Shown here one piece after another: positions 1-9,929 of a stretch of DNA of 64,000 bases (the stretch's first letter is position 1; each line of letters begins with the position of its first letter). The stretch comes from Nitzschia sp. pyKryTriq1 (taxonomy: Eukaryota; Bacillariophyta; Bacillariophyceae; Bacillariales; Bacillariaceae): assembly GCA_956465555.1 (NCBI GenBank), contig OY101122.1, forward strand, positions 1,437,001-1,501,000, given 5' to 3'. A program made the position numbers and the translations under genes. The notes under the pieces were generated by a model. It had not been told where the DNA came from, searched no databases, and saw nothing but the letters and a program-made list of their open reading frames with translations.

Positions 1-3000
1 GCTGCCTGTTTCTCGGCGAGGCGCTGTTGCTTTGCCCGCTTTCGGGCCTTTCGCCATTCCTTGGCTGCCTGCTTTGCGGTTTGCTCAGGAGCATTGCAAT
101 TGTTGCGCTTTGGGTCGTACGTGTTCAAATGACAGTACCAATGCTTAGGCAAAGAAGATATTTTGATGTGGCTGGGCAGAATACGCCATTTGGCGCAGCT
201 GTCACACTGAACCCACTGTCTGTCATCGACTGACTCGTCCGACTGTTCGCCTTCTTCATCACCCGTTCTCTTCCGTTTCTTCTTTTTCTTGACCGATTCG
301 GGACCCTTATCGTCCTGCTTGGGGTTCATCTTCTCCTTCGCTTGCTGAGCGGCTCGGCGACCGGAGCGCATACTCGGGAGCGACTCGGCCGAGCCCTTGG
401 ATCGGGGCAACGATTGCTTGTCCACGGCGCCAGCTGAAATATCTTCACTCGCTGGAGTTTCGGGATTGAAATCTTCCGCATCTTCTGTAGCACCTTCACG
501 CATCGAAACAACGCCTTTCGCTCGGCTTGGGCTGGTGGGCACTGTATCTACAATCATTCCACTTCCAGTGGCGGTAGAATCTGCATCTCTCGAATCCGCG
601 GTTGGTAAAGGTGACTGGCTACGGGGAACAGGAGACTTGCGATCCTTCGCTACAGGACTGCTTGCTCTCTCTTTCTTCTTCTTGAGTTTTGGCAAGAGAA
701 GGTGCTCATCGTCTTCGATCTCAGGCTTCCGCAGACTAATCGAAATCGTGGTGTTTGACTTTTTCTCGCCTCCGTCCATATGCTCGGGATCAGCAAGAGC
801 CCCCAGCGCCTCAACGGCTCCTTGGACGTCGACAGACTTGTCGCTGATAGCATCTTCCACTTGCGACATGGAAAGATCTGATTTGTCATCATCGGCCTCG
901 CCTTTCTTTAGATGAATCCTCTTCTTCGACGGCTGGTCCTCAGATGCCATGTCCGCCGCTTCACGCTTTCTCTTGGCCTTTCTCTTGAGCTGAATAGACT
1001 TGACTTTTCTTTCCGTGATGGGAGTATCAGCAAAGAGCTCCTCTTCGGAATCCGAGTCAGTTGTTTTCGGTGTCTTCATTTCAACGTCCTTCTCCAACTT
1101 GGCGTTCGAAATCCGAATGGTCAGATTGCGTTTTGGTGTAGTGGGAGATTCCGCTTGAAGAACACCTTCGGCTCCAGGCTTTGAAAGCTCAACAGCCTTA
1201 TCCACATCTTGAGTTTTGGCGTCGGACGAAGAAGGTGGCTCTGATATCTTGTCCGTAGTGGTGCTAGCTTCCGGTTGAGGTTCCACCCCCTTCGTATTGG
1301 CGGCGTCGGCGTCGGCGTCAGCAGAAATCTCCCCCGCTTCGGAAGTCTCTAGTAGTCCGGTATCGCCCTTTTCGGTCGGTTTCAGAGCTTCCGTGGCGGA
1401 CTCCGCTTTTGCTCGCGATGCGAATGATAGCCCCGGCGATACTTCGCCCTCTTCTGGAGAGCCCAAATTACGCGGGAGATGCCCCTGTTCTGCAGCCGCA
1501 ATCGCAGATGCAATTATAGTTCCAGTCGACTTTGGTGCCGGTGTACTCATTGCTCCAGGTTCCTTCTCGTCAGGCTTGGTGGCTGGAATGAGGTCCGTTG
1601 CAGGCTTCGAATTTTCTTCGGGTGATACACTTTCTGATTGAGCTGTATCACCCTTGCTCGGCTGCGTCTCCTCATTTGCAGAGACCGGTTCCGATGTCTT
1701 CTCTTCGACGTCCATAGGAGACTCTTCCTTAGCTTCTGTCGAATCGTCCTGATTTGACGTTGGAATCATCACCGAATCAGAAGTCTTCTGGGCAGCCTCC
1801 GGAGCTTCGGTGGCATTCGCAGCACTTGGTTTGGAATCTTCATCTACATCCACTTGCAGCTCCTGTTCCTCCTCTTCTTCATGCACATCCTCCTCTCTTT
1901 GGGGAGGAATGAATCTATCGGCGGGGACCTGGTGTCTTCCATTGAATGCATCGTCGACTACGACATCTTTGTCGGGGAATTTGGAAATCTCGGATGTTCC
2001 ATCGTCGTATTTGATCCTGATCTTGGATCCTTCTTTGGAGACAGCCGATACCCGTCCGCCGTACCAAATCTTCTTCTTGACTACTTTGCCCTCGCGCTTG
2101 ACCTTGGCGGCGAAACGAACCTTGACTCTCATCCCAGTAGAAACGTGCTTTCGAGATTTCTTCTCGGATAAACTTCGATTCCATTCCAGTACATCCTGTT
2201 CGGGTGGAGGTACGGTTTGAGCTTTACCAGATCCGGAGTGATGACCCTTCTTTTTCTTCTTTTCAGCCCCATTGGCTGTTGGTGTTGAATTATTGCTGTT
2301 TGAAAACCCGTCGCGATTCCGAGTCGGGCTGGATGCGCTCGGCTTGGACGGCTCCCCATCGCTATCCCCGGCTGTACCTTCCTCGCCTTCGCTCTCATCC
2401 CCATCCCCCCTACTGGACGTAGAAAGTCCCGCTTTCTTTTTCCACTGTGCTTGAATCTTGTTGGCAGCTTGCTGAAGATGCTTCTTGAAGAGTTTTTTTT
2501 GACGCCTACGTTCATCATCAGAATCTGCCTCCTCTTCGTGCCGGGAGGATTTCTTCGGGGACGATGCTGATTCATGTTCACGAGGTGAGGCTGGACCTGT
2601 GCTTACAGCCGTGGGAGCATCCTCTTCCTCATCCGGATGGCCCGATTCGTCTTCATTAGCGTGGCTGTCATCATTCTGATCGTCCTCATCGTCGTCCTCG
2701 TTCTCCTCCCCCTCTTCTTCGGAGTCATCCTCTTCCTCTTCCGAATCGTACGAGAACTCGTTTTCACTCTCGGATTCCTCCTCTTCGGACCCCGAGTGAT
2801 TTCCTCTACGCGGATCACGTCCATGATGATGATGATGATGATGACGATGATTCTCGCCCTCGTCTCCGTCCCCTCTCGAATCCGCATGACTATCCGCGGA
2901 CATGGAGTGTTGAAGCCCGCCCGATGATGATCCCTGCTGCTCATCCGGAAGCGGGTGTTTGCGTGGTCTTCCGCGTTTGCGTGGTGGGTCTCCCGGCTGA

Positions 3001-3146
3001 CGAGCTCTCCTTCCTTTGCCGCTGCCACCACCGCCACTACTGGACTTGTTGCTGTTACTCCTGTTTCCGGACTTCTTCTTTTTGTCCTTGAAGAGATGCC
3101 CCGTCTCTTGCAAGGACTGCTTCAACGCTAAACGGAGAGAACTCAT
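1..3146 (-). CDS. Chromatin reader with AT-hook, Tudor-like and CW zinc-finger domains (3' partial)
   Basis: An open frame runs from the ATG at 3146 off the left edge (about 1048 codons seen). An AT-hook with core RKRGRPRK lies near residues 54-62, followed by a seven-His run and long acidic and Ser-rich stretches. Residues about 335-395 form a Tudor/SGF29-like fold candidate, with IWYGGRVSAV and IRIKYDDGTSE motifs. A CW domain starts near residue 977: QWVQCDSCAKWR, then HWYC and a final Cys before NAPE. It has the four zinc Cys and the Trp residues that in this family cage methylated H3K4. I infer a nuclear protein that binds DNA and modified histone tails. Everything between the domains is low-complexity (Ser, Glu, Lys). 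The start is the first ATG in frame, with the MSSLRLALKQSL beginning. The C-terminus is missing, so a catalytic domain beyond the window cannot be excluded. Confidence 0.85.
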   Translation of the reverse strand, partial: MSSLRLALKQSLQETGHLFKDKKKKSGNRSNSNKSSSGGGGSGKGRRARQPGDPPRKRGRPRKHPLPDEQQGSSSGGLQHSMSADSHADSRGDGDEGENHRHHHHHHHGRDPRRGNHSGSEEEESESENEFSYDSEEEEDDSEEEGEENEDDDEDDQNDDSHANEDESGHPDEEEDAPTAVSTGPASPREHESASSPKKSSRHEEEADSDDERRRQKKLFKKHLQQAANKIQAQWKKKAGLSTSSRGDGDESEGEEGTAGDSDGEPSKPSASSPTRNRDGFSNSNNSTPTANGAEKKKKKGHHSGSGKAQTVPPPEQDVLEWNRSLSEKKSRKHVSTGMRVKVRFAAKVKREGKVVKKKIWYGGRVSAVSKEGSKIRIKYDDGTSEISKFPDKDVVVDDAFNGRHQVPADRFIPPQREEDVHEEEEEQELQVDVDEDSKPSAANATEAPEAAQKTSDSVMIPTSNQDDSTEAKEESPMDVEEKTSEPVSANEETQPSKGDTAQSESVSPEENSKPATDLIPATKPDEKEPGAMSTPAPKSTGTIIASAIAAAEQGHLPRNLGSPEEGEVSPGLSFASRAKAESATEALKPTEKGDTGLLETSEAGEISADADADAANTKGVEPQPEASTTTDKISEPPSSSDAKTQDVDKAVELSKPGAEGVLQAESPTTPKRNLTIRISNAKLEKDVEMKTPKTTDSDSEEELFADTPITERKVKSIQLKRKAKRKREAADMASEDQPSKKRIHLKKGEADDDKSDLSMSQVEDAISDKSVDVQGAVEALGALADPEHMDGGEKKSNTTISISLRKPEIEDDEHLLLPKLKKKKERASSPVAKDRKSPVPRSQSPLPTADSRDADSTATGSGMIVDTVPTSPSRAKGVVSMREGATEDAEDFNPETPASEDISAGAVDKQSLPRSKGSAESLPSMRSGRRAAQQAKEKMNPKQDDKGPESVKKKKKRKRTGDEEGEQSDESVDDRQWVQCDSCAKWRILPSHIKISSLPKHWYCHLNTYDPKRNNCNAPEQTAKQAAKEWRKARKRAKQQRLAEKQA

Positions 3147-4297
3147 TGTGTTGTTGTGTTATGAAATATGGCGTTGCTGCTGAATAGTAATGGCGAAGAA
3201 AATTGCTGCTGTTGTGATTGTAGTTCGTTCAATGAAAGAAAAAGAAAGAAATGACTGTGAGAAATCAATCACACAAAAGCGAATTCCAACGAGAGTCATT
3301 TGGCGGCTGGCGAAGAACTCCTCGCCTCCAAACGCAACCTGGATGCAATGCAAAAAGACAACAACCACCCACTGCTGCCAAACGTGCGTCAATTATCAAC
3401 CGCACGGTTCATCGAGTATCAGATCTTGGGCTTTGCACGAACAACTGAATGCATGGTATTTGTATTTCCACCACTCACTCACTGGTTGCAACGTTTCATC
3501 AGGGCGACCTCTCGAGGAACGATTTCTTGCTTGTTCTCACCTCTCGTGAAAAAGGAACGCTAATCAATTTTGCTTTCCCAGGCAAAAAGACACTTCCCCT
3601 AAAATATCCTTCTGTCTAAAACTACTTGTTGTGTATTGTTTCGAAGAATGGATGAAACATGGGACAGTCAGTACCGGTAGCGAATAGCGTTGAGATTGGT
3701 CTCAAAAATAAAAGTGCTCGAGGACCCTGCAACGTCTCGTGATGAGAAATAAAATTTTGGTGGGTACAATTTATCGCGGCCGTTCGTGGATGGCGATGAT
3801 GGGGCCCGTTGTTGCGTTGCGCAGTCGGTGCTCGCTCCTTGTACGGTAGGGCGGTACTCGTACAGTCAGTAGTAGTCTACAAACCGCGGTACATCGGTAC
3901 GATCATCCGCATCCATGGAAAACTTTTTTAGGTCCTGCGTCCGAGACGGAAATGGCTGTTTGTGTACAGTAGAAGAAGTACAGTACCGGTAGTCTACAAA
4001 CTGGTACTGGGCTGTGCCCGAGAAGAGGGCGGGTGGCTCGCATTGGTCATTCTTTCGGATTGTTCTCCAACATTCAGAGCTAAGTTTTTTTAGGTGCGCT
4101 AAATTGACGTTATGAATGCAAAACATTATTTTCTCGAGGTCCTTCTTTTACGAGTTCGCATTGGAGGTGCGCGCTCTTGCGTCGTACGAGTACTCGTACG
4201 AACCGTACCCTGCTACCGGTTCTGTACCGTACTGTACCTACGAGTACCTGTACCAGGTACAGTACCTGGTACAAGTACGAACCGTACCAGTTCGTAC

Positions 4298-4680
4298 CGG
4301 TACCTGGAACATCCAAGGGTGCGGGTCACCGCGCACTAACGTGGAACTCGCTTTACGGGCACGCTTGGACAATGCTCTTTCGCGCTAGCCACGCTCCGTG
4401 GCAAAGCCCGCTTGGCCTGACAGATTTTAAAAAAAAAATGGGGGGGGAAGCACAGAGAAGGGGGGGGCTAGGCCAAGAATTCTTGGCCTATTCTTGGCCT
4501 GGGCCAAGAATTCTTGGCCCAGGCCAAGAACCGTGGGCCAGGCCAAGAACCGTGGGCCAGGCCAAGAACCGTGGGCCACGCTGCGAAGCAGACACCGCGG
4601 TTTCGATTTAACGCGCTTTTGAGTTCAGTGGAGGAAGGTGGAGCGCGCGTGATCGCTCGATCCTTGGATGTTCCTGGTAC
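4298..4680. repeat. Inverted-ended repeat element, copy A
   Basis: The ends are imperfect inverted repeats. The left end reads GTACCTGGAACATCCAAGG, and the right end, read on the other strand, is the same with one mismatch. Weaker matching continues inward for about 20 bases. Inside are palindromic CCAAGAATTCTTGG units and three tandem 19-base units related to GGCCAAGAACCGTGGGCCA. Bases 4409-4680 match 19938-20175 in the same orientation. This is consistent with a small non-autonomous element, but no target-site duplication was recognised. Confidence 0.6.
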
Positions 4681-4912
4681 CACCGTGGTACTGTACCAGG
4701 TACTGGTACCTGGTACAAGGACAGCGGATGGAGGATCGGATGGAGTACGAGTACAGGTACTGGTACTTCGTCCCTCCACGTGTTGCGTTTCAGTTGCAAG
4801 ACATCAGGCCAACAATGGAATTCCGATTTTGGGGTCGCACACTAACTGGGCGACCTACTGATATTTCGGGGGCCGAAATTTGTGTTATGTTAGCTGTTTG
4901 GATCATTCGATC

Positions 4913-4950
4913 GATCCGACGATCCCGACGATCCCGACGATCCGACGATG
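4913..4950. repeat. 9-base tandem repeat (GATCCCGAC type)
   Basis: About four imperfect copies of GATCCCGAC sit 135 bases upstream of the p62 start codon. Their position would put them in the promoter or 5' leader. Confidence 0.7.
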
Positions 4951-5035
4951 GCGCCTCGTTGAGAGACGGCCGTGGGGGCCCGGCGGGGGTTTCGGGTTTC
5001 CTAACTCCTCACGCCAAAACAACTATCGACCCCAG

Positions 5036-5062
5036 TCTGCTCTGCTCTGCTCTGCTCTGCTC
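5036..5062. repeat. CTCTG pentanucleotide repeat
   Basis: Five perfect pentamers end 20 bases before the p62 ATG, probably in the 5' untranslated leader. The pyrimidine-rich strand is the sense strand. Confidence 0.75.
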
Positions 5063-5082
5063 CTACTGCACTTTCTACTACG

Positions 5083-7104
5083 ATGGTGATGGACGTCGAC
5101 GACAAGGATTCGCCTTCCGCGTCCACGACGACGACGACGACCTATGAAAATGTCATTCATAAAAAAGCCGACGGAAAGCTAGTCTTGAGCGGTGAATCCA
5201 TCACCTTTGGTTTGGAGGAGGAGTCGCCTTCGACTGCTTCTCCTGCCATCTCGTGGAGCGAGGTCACGAAACACCAAATCAGTCCCGTCAATTACCCTAA
5301 AGCCATGCTCAAATTGATATTGAAGAATGGAAAATCCAACACGTATCAATTGTCCTCTCGATCGGAGCTGGAACGAATCCGGAAGGATATCAATGAGAGA
5401 CTGCAAGCCACACGGGGCGCTCCTTCTTCGTCGCTCAGTGGCAAGAAACGCCCCCACTCGGAAACATCCGCTACAAGTGCTGTGAAAAAACGCGGCAGCA
5501 CCTCTTTTGGAGAACTCGACCCCACCGCTCTGGCCGTCACGCGAAGTTCCCTCTTGGCAGCCAACCCCAGTTTGCGGGCACAGCATCATTATTTAGTACA
5601 GGAAACCGATACGCTTTCCGAAGAGGATTTTTGGAAGACACACAATGATCTTTTGGAAGAAGAATATGCAAGAATAAGTGGAATGACAAAGGCAGGAAGT
5701 TCCAGTCTTTTGCAAGCACATTTGCAACTCCTGACCGGACGGGTCACGCTGGGAGTAGAAGAAATGCGGCAAATCTTTATTTTGTATCCAGCCGTCCACA
5801 AGGCCTACGAAGAGAAAGTTCCACTGGAGTTGTCTGACGAACAATTTTGGAGAAAGTACTTGGAGTCGGAATACTTTCACCGGGATCGAGGCCGACTGGG
5901 AGCGGCAAGTCGCCAAGGTGATGGGTCCAAGGAAGACAAACAGATCAAGAAGGGTGGCCAGAAAATGTCCGTGGAAGACCAAGAAGCCCGTGCGGCGGCG
6001 GTGGGAACGGATGATATATTTTCCAGGTACGATCAGAAACTGCGAGAGGCAAGTAAGCAAGATGATTCGTCTCGCTACCGTCGCTGGGGGACGAAGCTGG
6101 CTGTGGGTCAATTCGATTTGGCAAGTACCTTTGAAACGGAACGAGGACAACTATTGGAAGGACCCAAAGACAACCACCCCGCTAATTCTGACGATTCGAA
6201 AGGTACGAAAGTCATTCAGAAATACAATCGCCATTGGGCGATGGTCATGCACCCTGAAGATGCAGTAGCAGGAAGCGATTTGATTCAAGTGGCGAGACGG
6301 TCGGTAGAAGATGTGTTGCCAGGTGATAATGATGCCAATGCACAAGGAGGAGTCGACGATGAGATGTTTCGGTTGGTAGGATTTGCTCAATCTTCCTCGG
6401 AGGAAGCCAATCATGCGCTTGGAATCGGATTGACAGAATCGGATGAATACGAGCGACTCACGCTAAAGAACATTGAAGCGTACTACTCGGCTCGACCGGC
6501 TGAAAGCGATGCCGCGAAACCTGATGATGAGGCGACCCGCAAACGAAATGGTCTCTTCGCCAATGCGTTGGTTGGGAAGGTAAAGGCTCTCGCAGCTGAG
6601 ACGAGAGAATCGCAGGAACAGCAATCGAATCCCTCAGGTGCGTCTCAGCTCAAAGACGCATTTCCGCCCCCACAGCTTGGCAAGGAACTTTTGGGGGCGC
6701 TGACGAACAAGATGGCTCAGGATTCCAAGACTGACGAAGATGCACTTGCCATCGTCAACGCTTTGCCACAAGATTTTAAGAAACGGCTGCACTCCTACTT
6801 TCGACGGAGCTCTGAGTTGTTGCGGCACTTTTTTGGTTTGAGAAAACTAGCTGAAGCCGCGCAAGGGACCCCGAATGGCAACGCGTACATTCAAAAGCAG
6901 CGAAAGATTGTGACAGGTATGGAAACAGTCTACAGGGAAATGGAGGGTATACGTAAAGAGCTCGAGGCAACTGGTGAAACGGGGACGTTGATGCGTAAGA
7001 TGTACTTGCAAATCATGGAACAACTCAATTGGGTCTTCAAGCTTCACCGCGAGGGTGCTGGTGGAGGTGGCGGCGGTGGTTTTGTGACCATCGAAGAGTT
7101 CTAA
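5083..7104 (+). CDS. GTF2H1: TFIIH core subunit p62 / TFB1
   Basis: This intronless gene encodes 673 residues (human p62 has 548). The subunit scaffolds TFIIH, which opens promoters for RNA polymerase II and acts in nucleotide excision repair. Residues about 20-112 match the p62 PH-like domain. Two BSD domains follow, with motifs SEEDFWKTHNDLLEEE (about 180-200) and LSDEQFWRKYLESEYFHRDRG (about 250-272). The spacing and the FW pairs are characteristic. The C-terminal half has the helical TFIIH-binding region. Oddities are a run of Thr near the N-terminus and a Gly-rich stretch just before the C-terminal FVTIEEF. A second Met lies two codons in (MVMDVDD), so the start is uncertain by two residues. 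The gene is divergent from the CW-domain gene. Confidence 0.93.
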   Translation: MVMDVDDKDSPSASTTTTTTYENVIHKKADGKLVLSGESITFGLEEESPSTASPAISWSEVTKHQISPVNYPKAMLKLILKNGKSNTYQLSSRSELERIRKDINERLQATRGAPSSSLSGKKRPHSETSATSAVKKRGSTSFGELDPTALAVTRSSLLAANPSLRAQHHYLVQETDTLSEEDFWKTHNDLLEEEYARISGMTKAGSSSLLQAHLQLLTGRVTLGVEEMRQIFILYPAVHKAYEEKVPLELSDEQFWRKYLESEYFHRDRGRLGAASRQGDGSKEDKQIKKGGQKMSVEDQEARAAAVGTDDIFSRYDQKLREASKQDDSSRYRRWGTKLAVGQFDLASTFETERGQLLEGPKDNHPANSDDSKGTKVIQKYNRHWAMVMHPEDAVAGSDLIQVARRSVEDVLPGDNDANAQGGVDDEMFRLVGFAQSSSEEANHALGIGLTESDEYERLTLKNIEAYYSARPAESDAAKPDDEATRKRNGLFANALVGKVKALAAETRESQEQQSNPSGASQLKDAFPPPQLGKELLGALTNKMAQDSKTDEDALAIVNALPQDFKKRLHSYFRRSSELLRHFFGLRKLAEAAQGTPNGNAYIQKQRKIVTGMETVYREMEGIRKELEATGETGTLMRKMYLQIMEQLNWVFKLHREGAGGGGGGGFVTIEEF

Positions 7105-8788
7105 TGATTGAAACAATAGGAAATAGGACACCCCCAGGCGGTGATGATCACTCACTTATTGGCTGGGACATAATGTTACAACTCCTCTCTCTCTCTCTTA
7201 GCGAAGAGACACAGCTTACTCTAGCACACTGCAACTTGTTTACCAAATCATCCTCTATGGAGCCCTCCTTGCTTGGTTCCGCACGCTGCAGTATCTTATT
7301 TCTAGGATTGCCGTACAAATATTTTGTTTGCTATTGCTCGTAGCATGTGTGTGTAGGTGGGATTCAAGATACCGCAGCCCCTCGAAGTCAAAATAGCCAT
7401 GGATCAGCATGTTTCTACTACGAGTAGTACTTTAGTCATCCACTCTCTAGTCGTAGCAGTGTTACTAGAATAAGTATGCGTTCTAGTACTGCTGTGCTAC
7501 TTCTGCTGGTGCTACTACTAGAGTACTCTCTTCAAAGCTCTACTAAGAGAGAGAGAGAGTCGAGTCACTCTATAGGTGAGATAGAGTAGTAGCCCCAGGG
7601 CGGGGTTGGTCCTCTACTAGCTCAGCTCTAGCAGAGAGTAGAGTACGAGTGCCCACTTCGTACAAAGGGTGCACGTACATCAGACAATGATACTTATATC
7701 TAGCTCTCTACAAAAGTAGTGTAGCATGTCTTCAGTTACTTTACGGTCATCTTGGCAAGCTCGAAATAGCCGTTGGTATTTTGTAATACTACTACTAGTC
7801 TAGTAGAGACTTCTTCTTCGTCTCCCTTTCGAGATACTCGTAGATTGTTCATTTTGTGCCTCAGGATTATTCAGAGTTCTGGGGGGTTCCGAGTGTCAAG
7901 ATCTTGACACCAAGCAACAAATTCCCCGAGAGAAGTCGGAAGCAAAAAAGATTCATCGCCAACTTTAAGTCAACGCATAAATAAAGCTTCCTGGGCCTGC
8001 TGTAGATTCGACCAGTATTCCAGTATCATACGGTACCGGTACCAGTACCGGTTCTGTACACGTACAGTACCGGTAGAATACAGCAAGCTAAAAGCCCACA
8101 CAAGACACAAGACGACTTTTTCTTCTTGTGACACCAGTGTGTAGAGGCAGGCTTGATTTCCTCGCTCCGTCGAAGTTCCCGAAAATGAAAAGACCTGTTG
8201 TTTTATTTTATTGGTTGACGGTGCCATCTGGCACCTCCAGAAGGCAGCATGACGCCAACCAAAAGAAGGATCGTGCATTCAGCGTGAGAATCTCGTAAAC
8301 AATGCATCGTCGTTGAATCATCCTTTCAGGCTAGACATATTTTGATGTTTATCGTTGGCGACCGTGAAGGAATGTTCGTTAAGTAGATCATGTCCTACTG
8401 CAACTGTTGACATCTCAAATAATCATTCTGATGGTTGCCTGCCGCCTGACAACCACTCACTCGACCAGGCAGGCTGAAGGACACAACCTCTCGGTTGTGC
8501 TGTAGACTACTGGTAAATACTTCTACCTGGTACGGTACAGGTAGGAATCCGTACGTTTTGAGTACCAGGTATTGTACGTACTGTACCAGTCCCTGTAAGC
8601 TAAGCTCGCACACGACTTCAGAAGACAGCTGCCTCTGCCTCATCCGGAGAAATAAGTGTGTCTCTCGTCTCTCGTCCCTCTCACTTGTCACTTCAGCTGT
8701 CTCATCAATCGCCTCTACCACTCATTACATTTATCCAATCAATCGCCAAGAGCCACTAACAGCTCTTGAATGTTTCATTTTCCAAAAG
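7105..8788. other. Intergenic, low-complexity
   Basis: No gene was recognised. Bases 7430-7650 are rich in TAG, TCTAG and AGAG words, including an (AG)n run near 7550. GTAC/ACCGGT clusters lie at about 8028-8070 and 8522-8590. The reading frame of the next gene runs open upstream to 8495, but through these repeats and without a convincing start. Confidence 0.6.
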
Positions 8789-9439
8789 ATGGGTCTTCAC
8801 GCTTCTAAAATAGACTGGTCAGATGCTGTAGCGGTCGAGAAAAGCCAACCATGCGATGATGGCCAATCGAGAGCGACAGCCACAACCGAAGACTCTTCCG
8901 TGAGGGTTTCGAGCCCTCGCTCTGGTGCGGGTCCCAAGAGGGCTCCTGCAAATCGATCGAGACTGAGTCATCAAACATGGCGAAGTGGCTCTCGATCAGC
9001 ACCGAGCTTTTCGCAAGCGCCGAGAAGTCGACATCTGTCTCATACGATGGAGAACTCTGCCGTGCCGAGTCTACTACGTCGCGACTCCGACCCCGGTGCA
9101 CCGAACGAAAAACGCTCGAGTGTCCCCGTAAAGTGTCCCCCAAGACAACGGAACAACGTTGCTGGACACAATTTTGGGGCGACGCTGAACGCATCATCAC
9201 CGATAGAAGGAGAAGATTCAACCTACCTTATGAAGATGTACGACACTCGGACCTGGGAAATGTATCGCAGGATTACCGAGGCTCGCAAGAACTCTTCCTA
9301 TGCTAGCAACAACACCGCTAACGCCAAATTTGATATTACAACATCCGGGGACAGCACCGCCGAGTGGGAAAATCTTCAACATGACTACTCTGATTCTGAG
9401 GGTGGACATGAAATGGTTTTCCTCTTTGACTTTGATTGA
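8789..9439 (+). CDS. Small protein with predicted N-myristoylation signal
   Basis: The protein has 216 residues and belongs to no family I can name. It starts MGLHASKIDW: Gly2, Ser6 and Lys7 fit the eukaryotic N-myristoyltransferase consensus, which strongly favours this ATG over the longer open frame reaching 8495. Residues 20-130 are Ser/Arg-rich and probably disordered. The C-terminal part is more ordered and contains TWEMYRRITEARK, an acidic stretch, and a final EMVFLFDFD. I have the impression that this tail recurs in diatom proteins but could not check it. A membrane-tethered adaptor or signalling protein is plausible. There is no catalytic motif. Confidence 0.65.
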   Translation: MGLHASKIDWSDAVAVEKSQPCDDGQSRATATTEDSSVRVSSPRSGAGPKRAPANRSRLSHQTWRSGSRSAPSFSQAPRSRHLSHTMENSAVPSLLRRDSDPGAPNEKRSSVPVKCPPRQRNNVAGHNFGATLNASSPIEGEDSTYLMKMYDTRTWEMYRRITEARKNSSYASNNTANAKFDITTSGDSTAEWENLQHDYSDSEGGHEMVFLFDFD

Positions 9440-9929
9440 TACGAGGGCCTCCGCTAGAGGCCCCAGCTACTACCCAATCAAAAACCAGTTTTATGCTTGG
9501 AAAAGACCAAGTGCAATAACATCCGCTATTTTACCTGCATTAGCATTGATAAATCACATAGACTTGCTACGTTGCTACAGTACTCTACATTTGATTGTCA
9601 TCTCGTGGAACCCGTACGAGTAGTCTACTCCTCGAATGATCCATTCTCCCACGTAAATTACCAAGCGATAGCGACGTAGTATGCGTACGTGCGAAATCAA
9701 TGAATGACACTGCGAGAGTTTTGTACGTGTTCATAGATAGACCTGGTACATGTACCATCTGGCGATTCTGAGTGCATGCAACAATCTTCTCTACATTGCA
9801 ATCTTTCTAGACTAGCTAGTAAGAGTGTGAGTAGTACTTCGCGGCAAACGGGCCGCTGACCCAGACCAGCAGAAATTATGACAAGGCGTAAATAGAAGAT
9901 AGTCTACCGCTTGAGATAGAAGAAGTTCC
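9440..9929. other. Intergenic, convergent 3' ends
   Basis: This stretch lies between the 3' ends of the myristoylated-protein gene and the ankyrin gene. Short GTAC motifs occur near 9610-9760. Nothing else was recognised. Confidence 0.5.

Larger units (their letters stand above)
3147..5082. other. Intergenic region with repeats, between divergent genes
   Basis: This 1.9 kb separates the divergently transcribed CW-domain and TFIIH p62 genes. The first 800 bases hold nothing I recognise. From about 4190 the sequence is dominated by overlapping GTAC and ACCGGT palindromes. An inverted-repeat element occupies 4298-4680. Short tandem repeats lie just upstream of the p62 start. The open frames here merely read through repeats. 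Confidence 0.7.

Noticed and set aside
397-915. Plus-strand frame of 172 codons
   Set aside because: It is antisense to the CW-domain gene, and its Ser-rich composition mirrors the Glu/Lys/Asp codons of the true strand.
4520-4580. CRISPR-like spaced repeats
   Set aside because: The 19-base units are directly abutting tandem copies without spacers, and the genome is eukaryotic.
4177-4611. 144-codon frame over the inverted-ended repeat
   Set aside because: Its residues are translations of GTAC palindromes and 19-base tandem units, with no start context or family.
8495-8788. N-terminal extension of the myristoylated protein's frame
   Set aside because: It runs through GTAC repeats and offers no ATG start as good as MGLHASK, which also carries a myristoylation signal.
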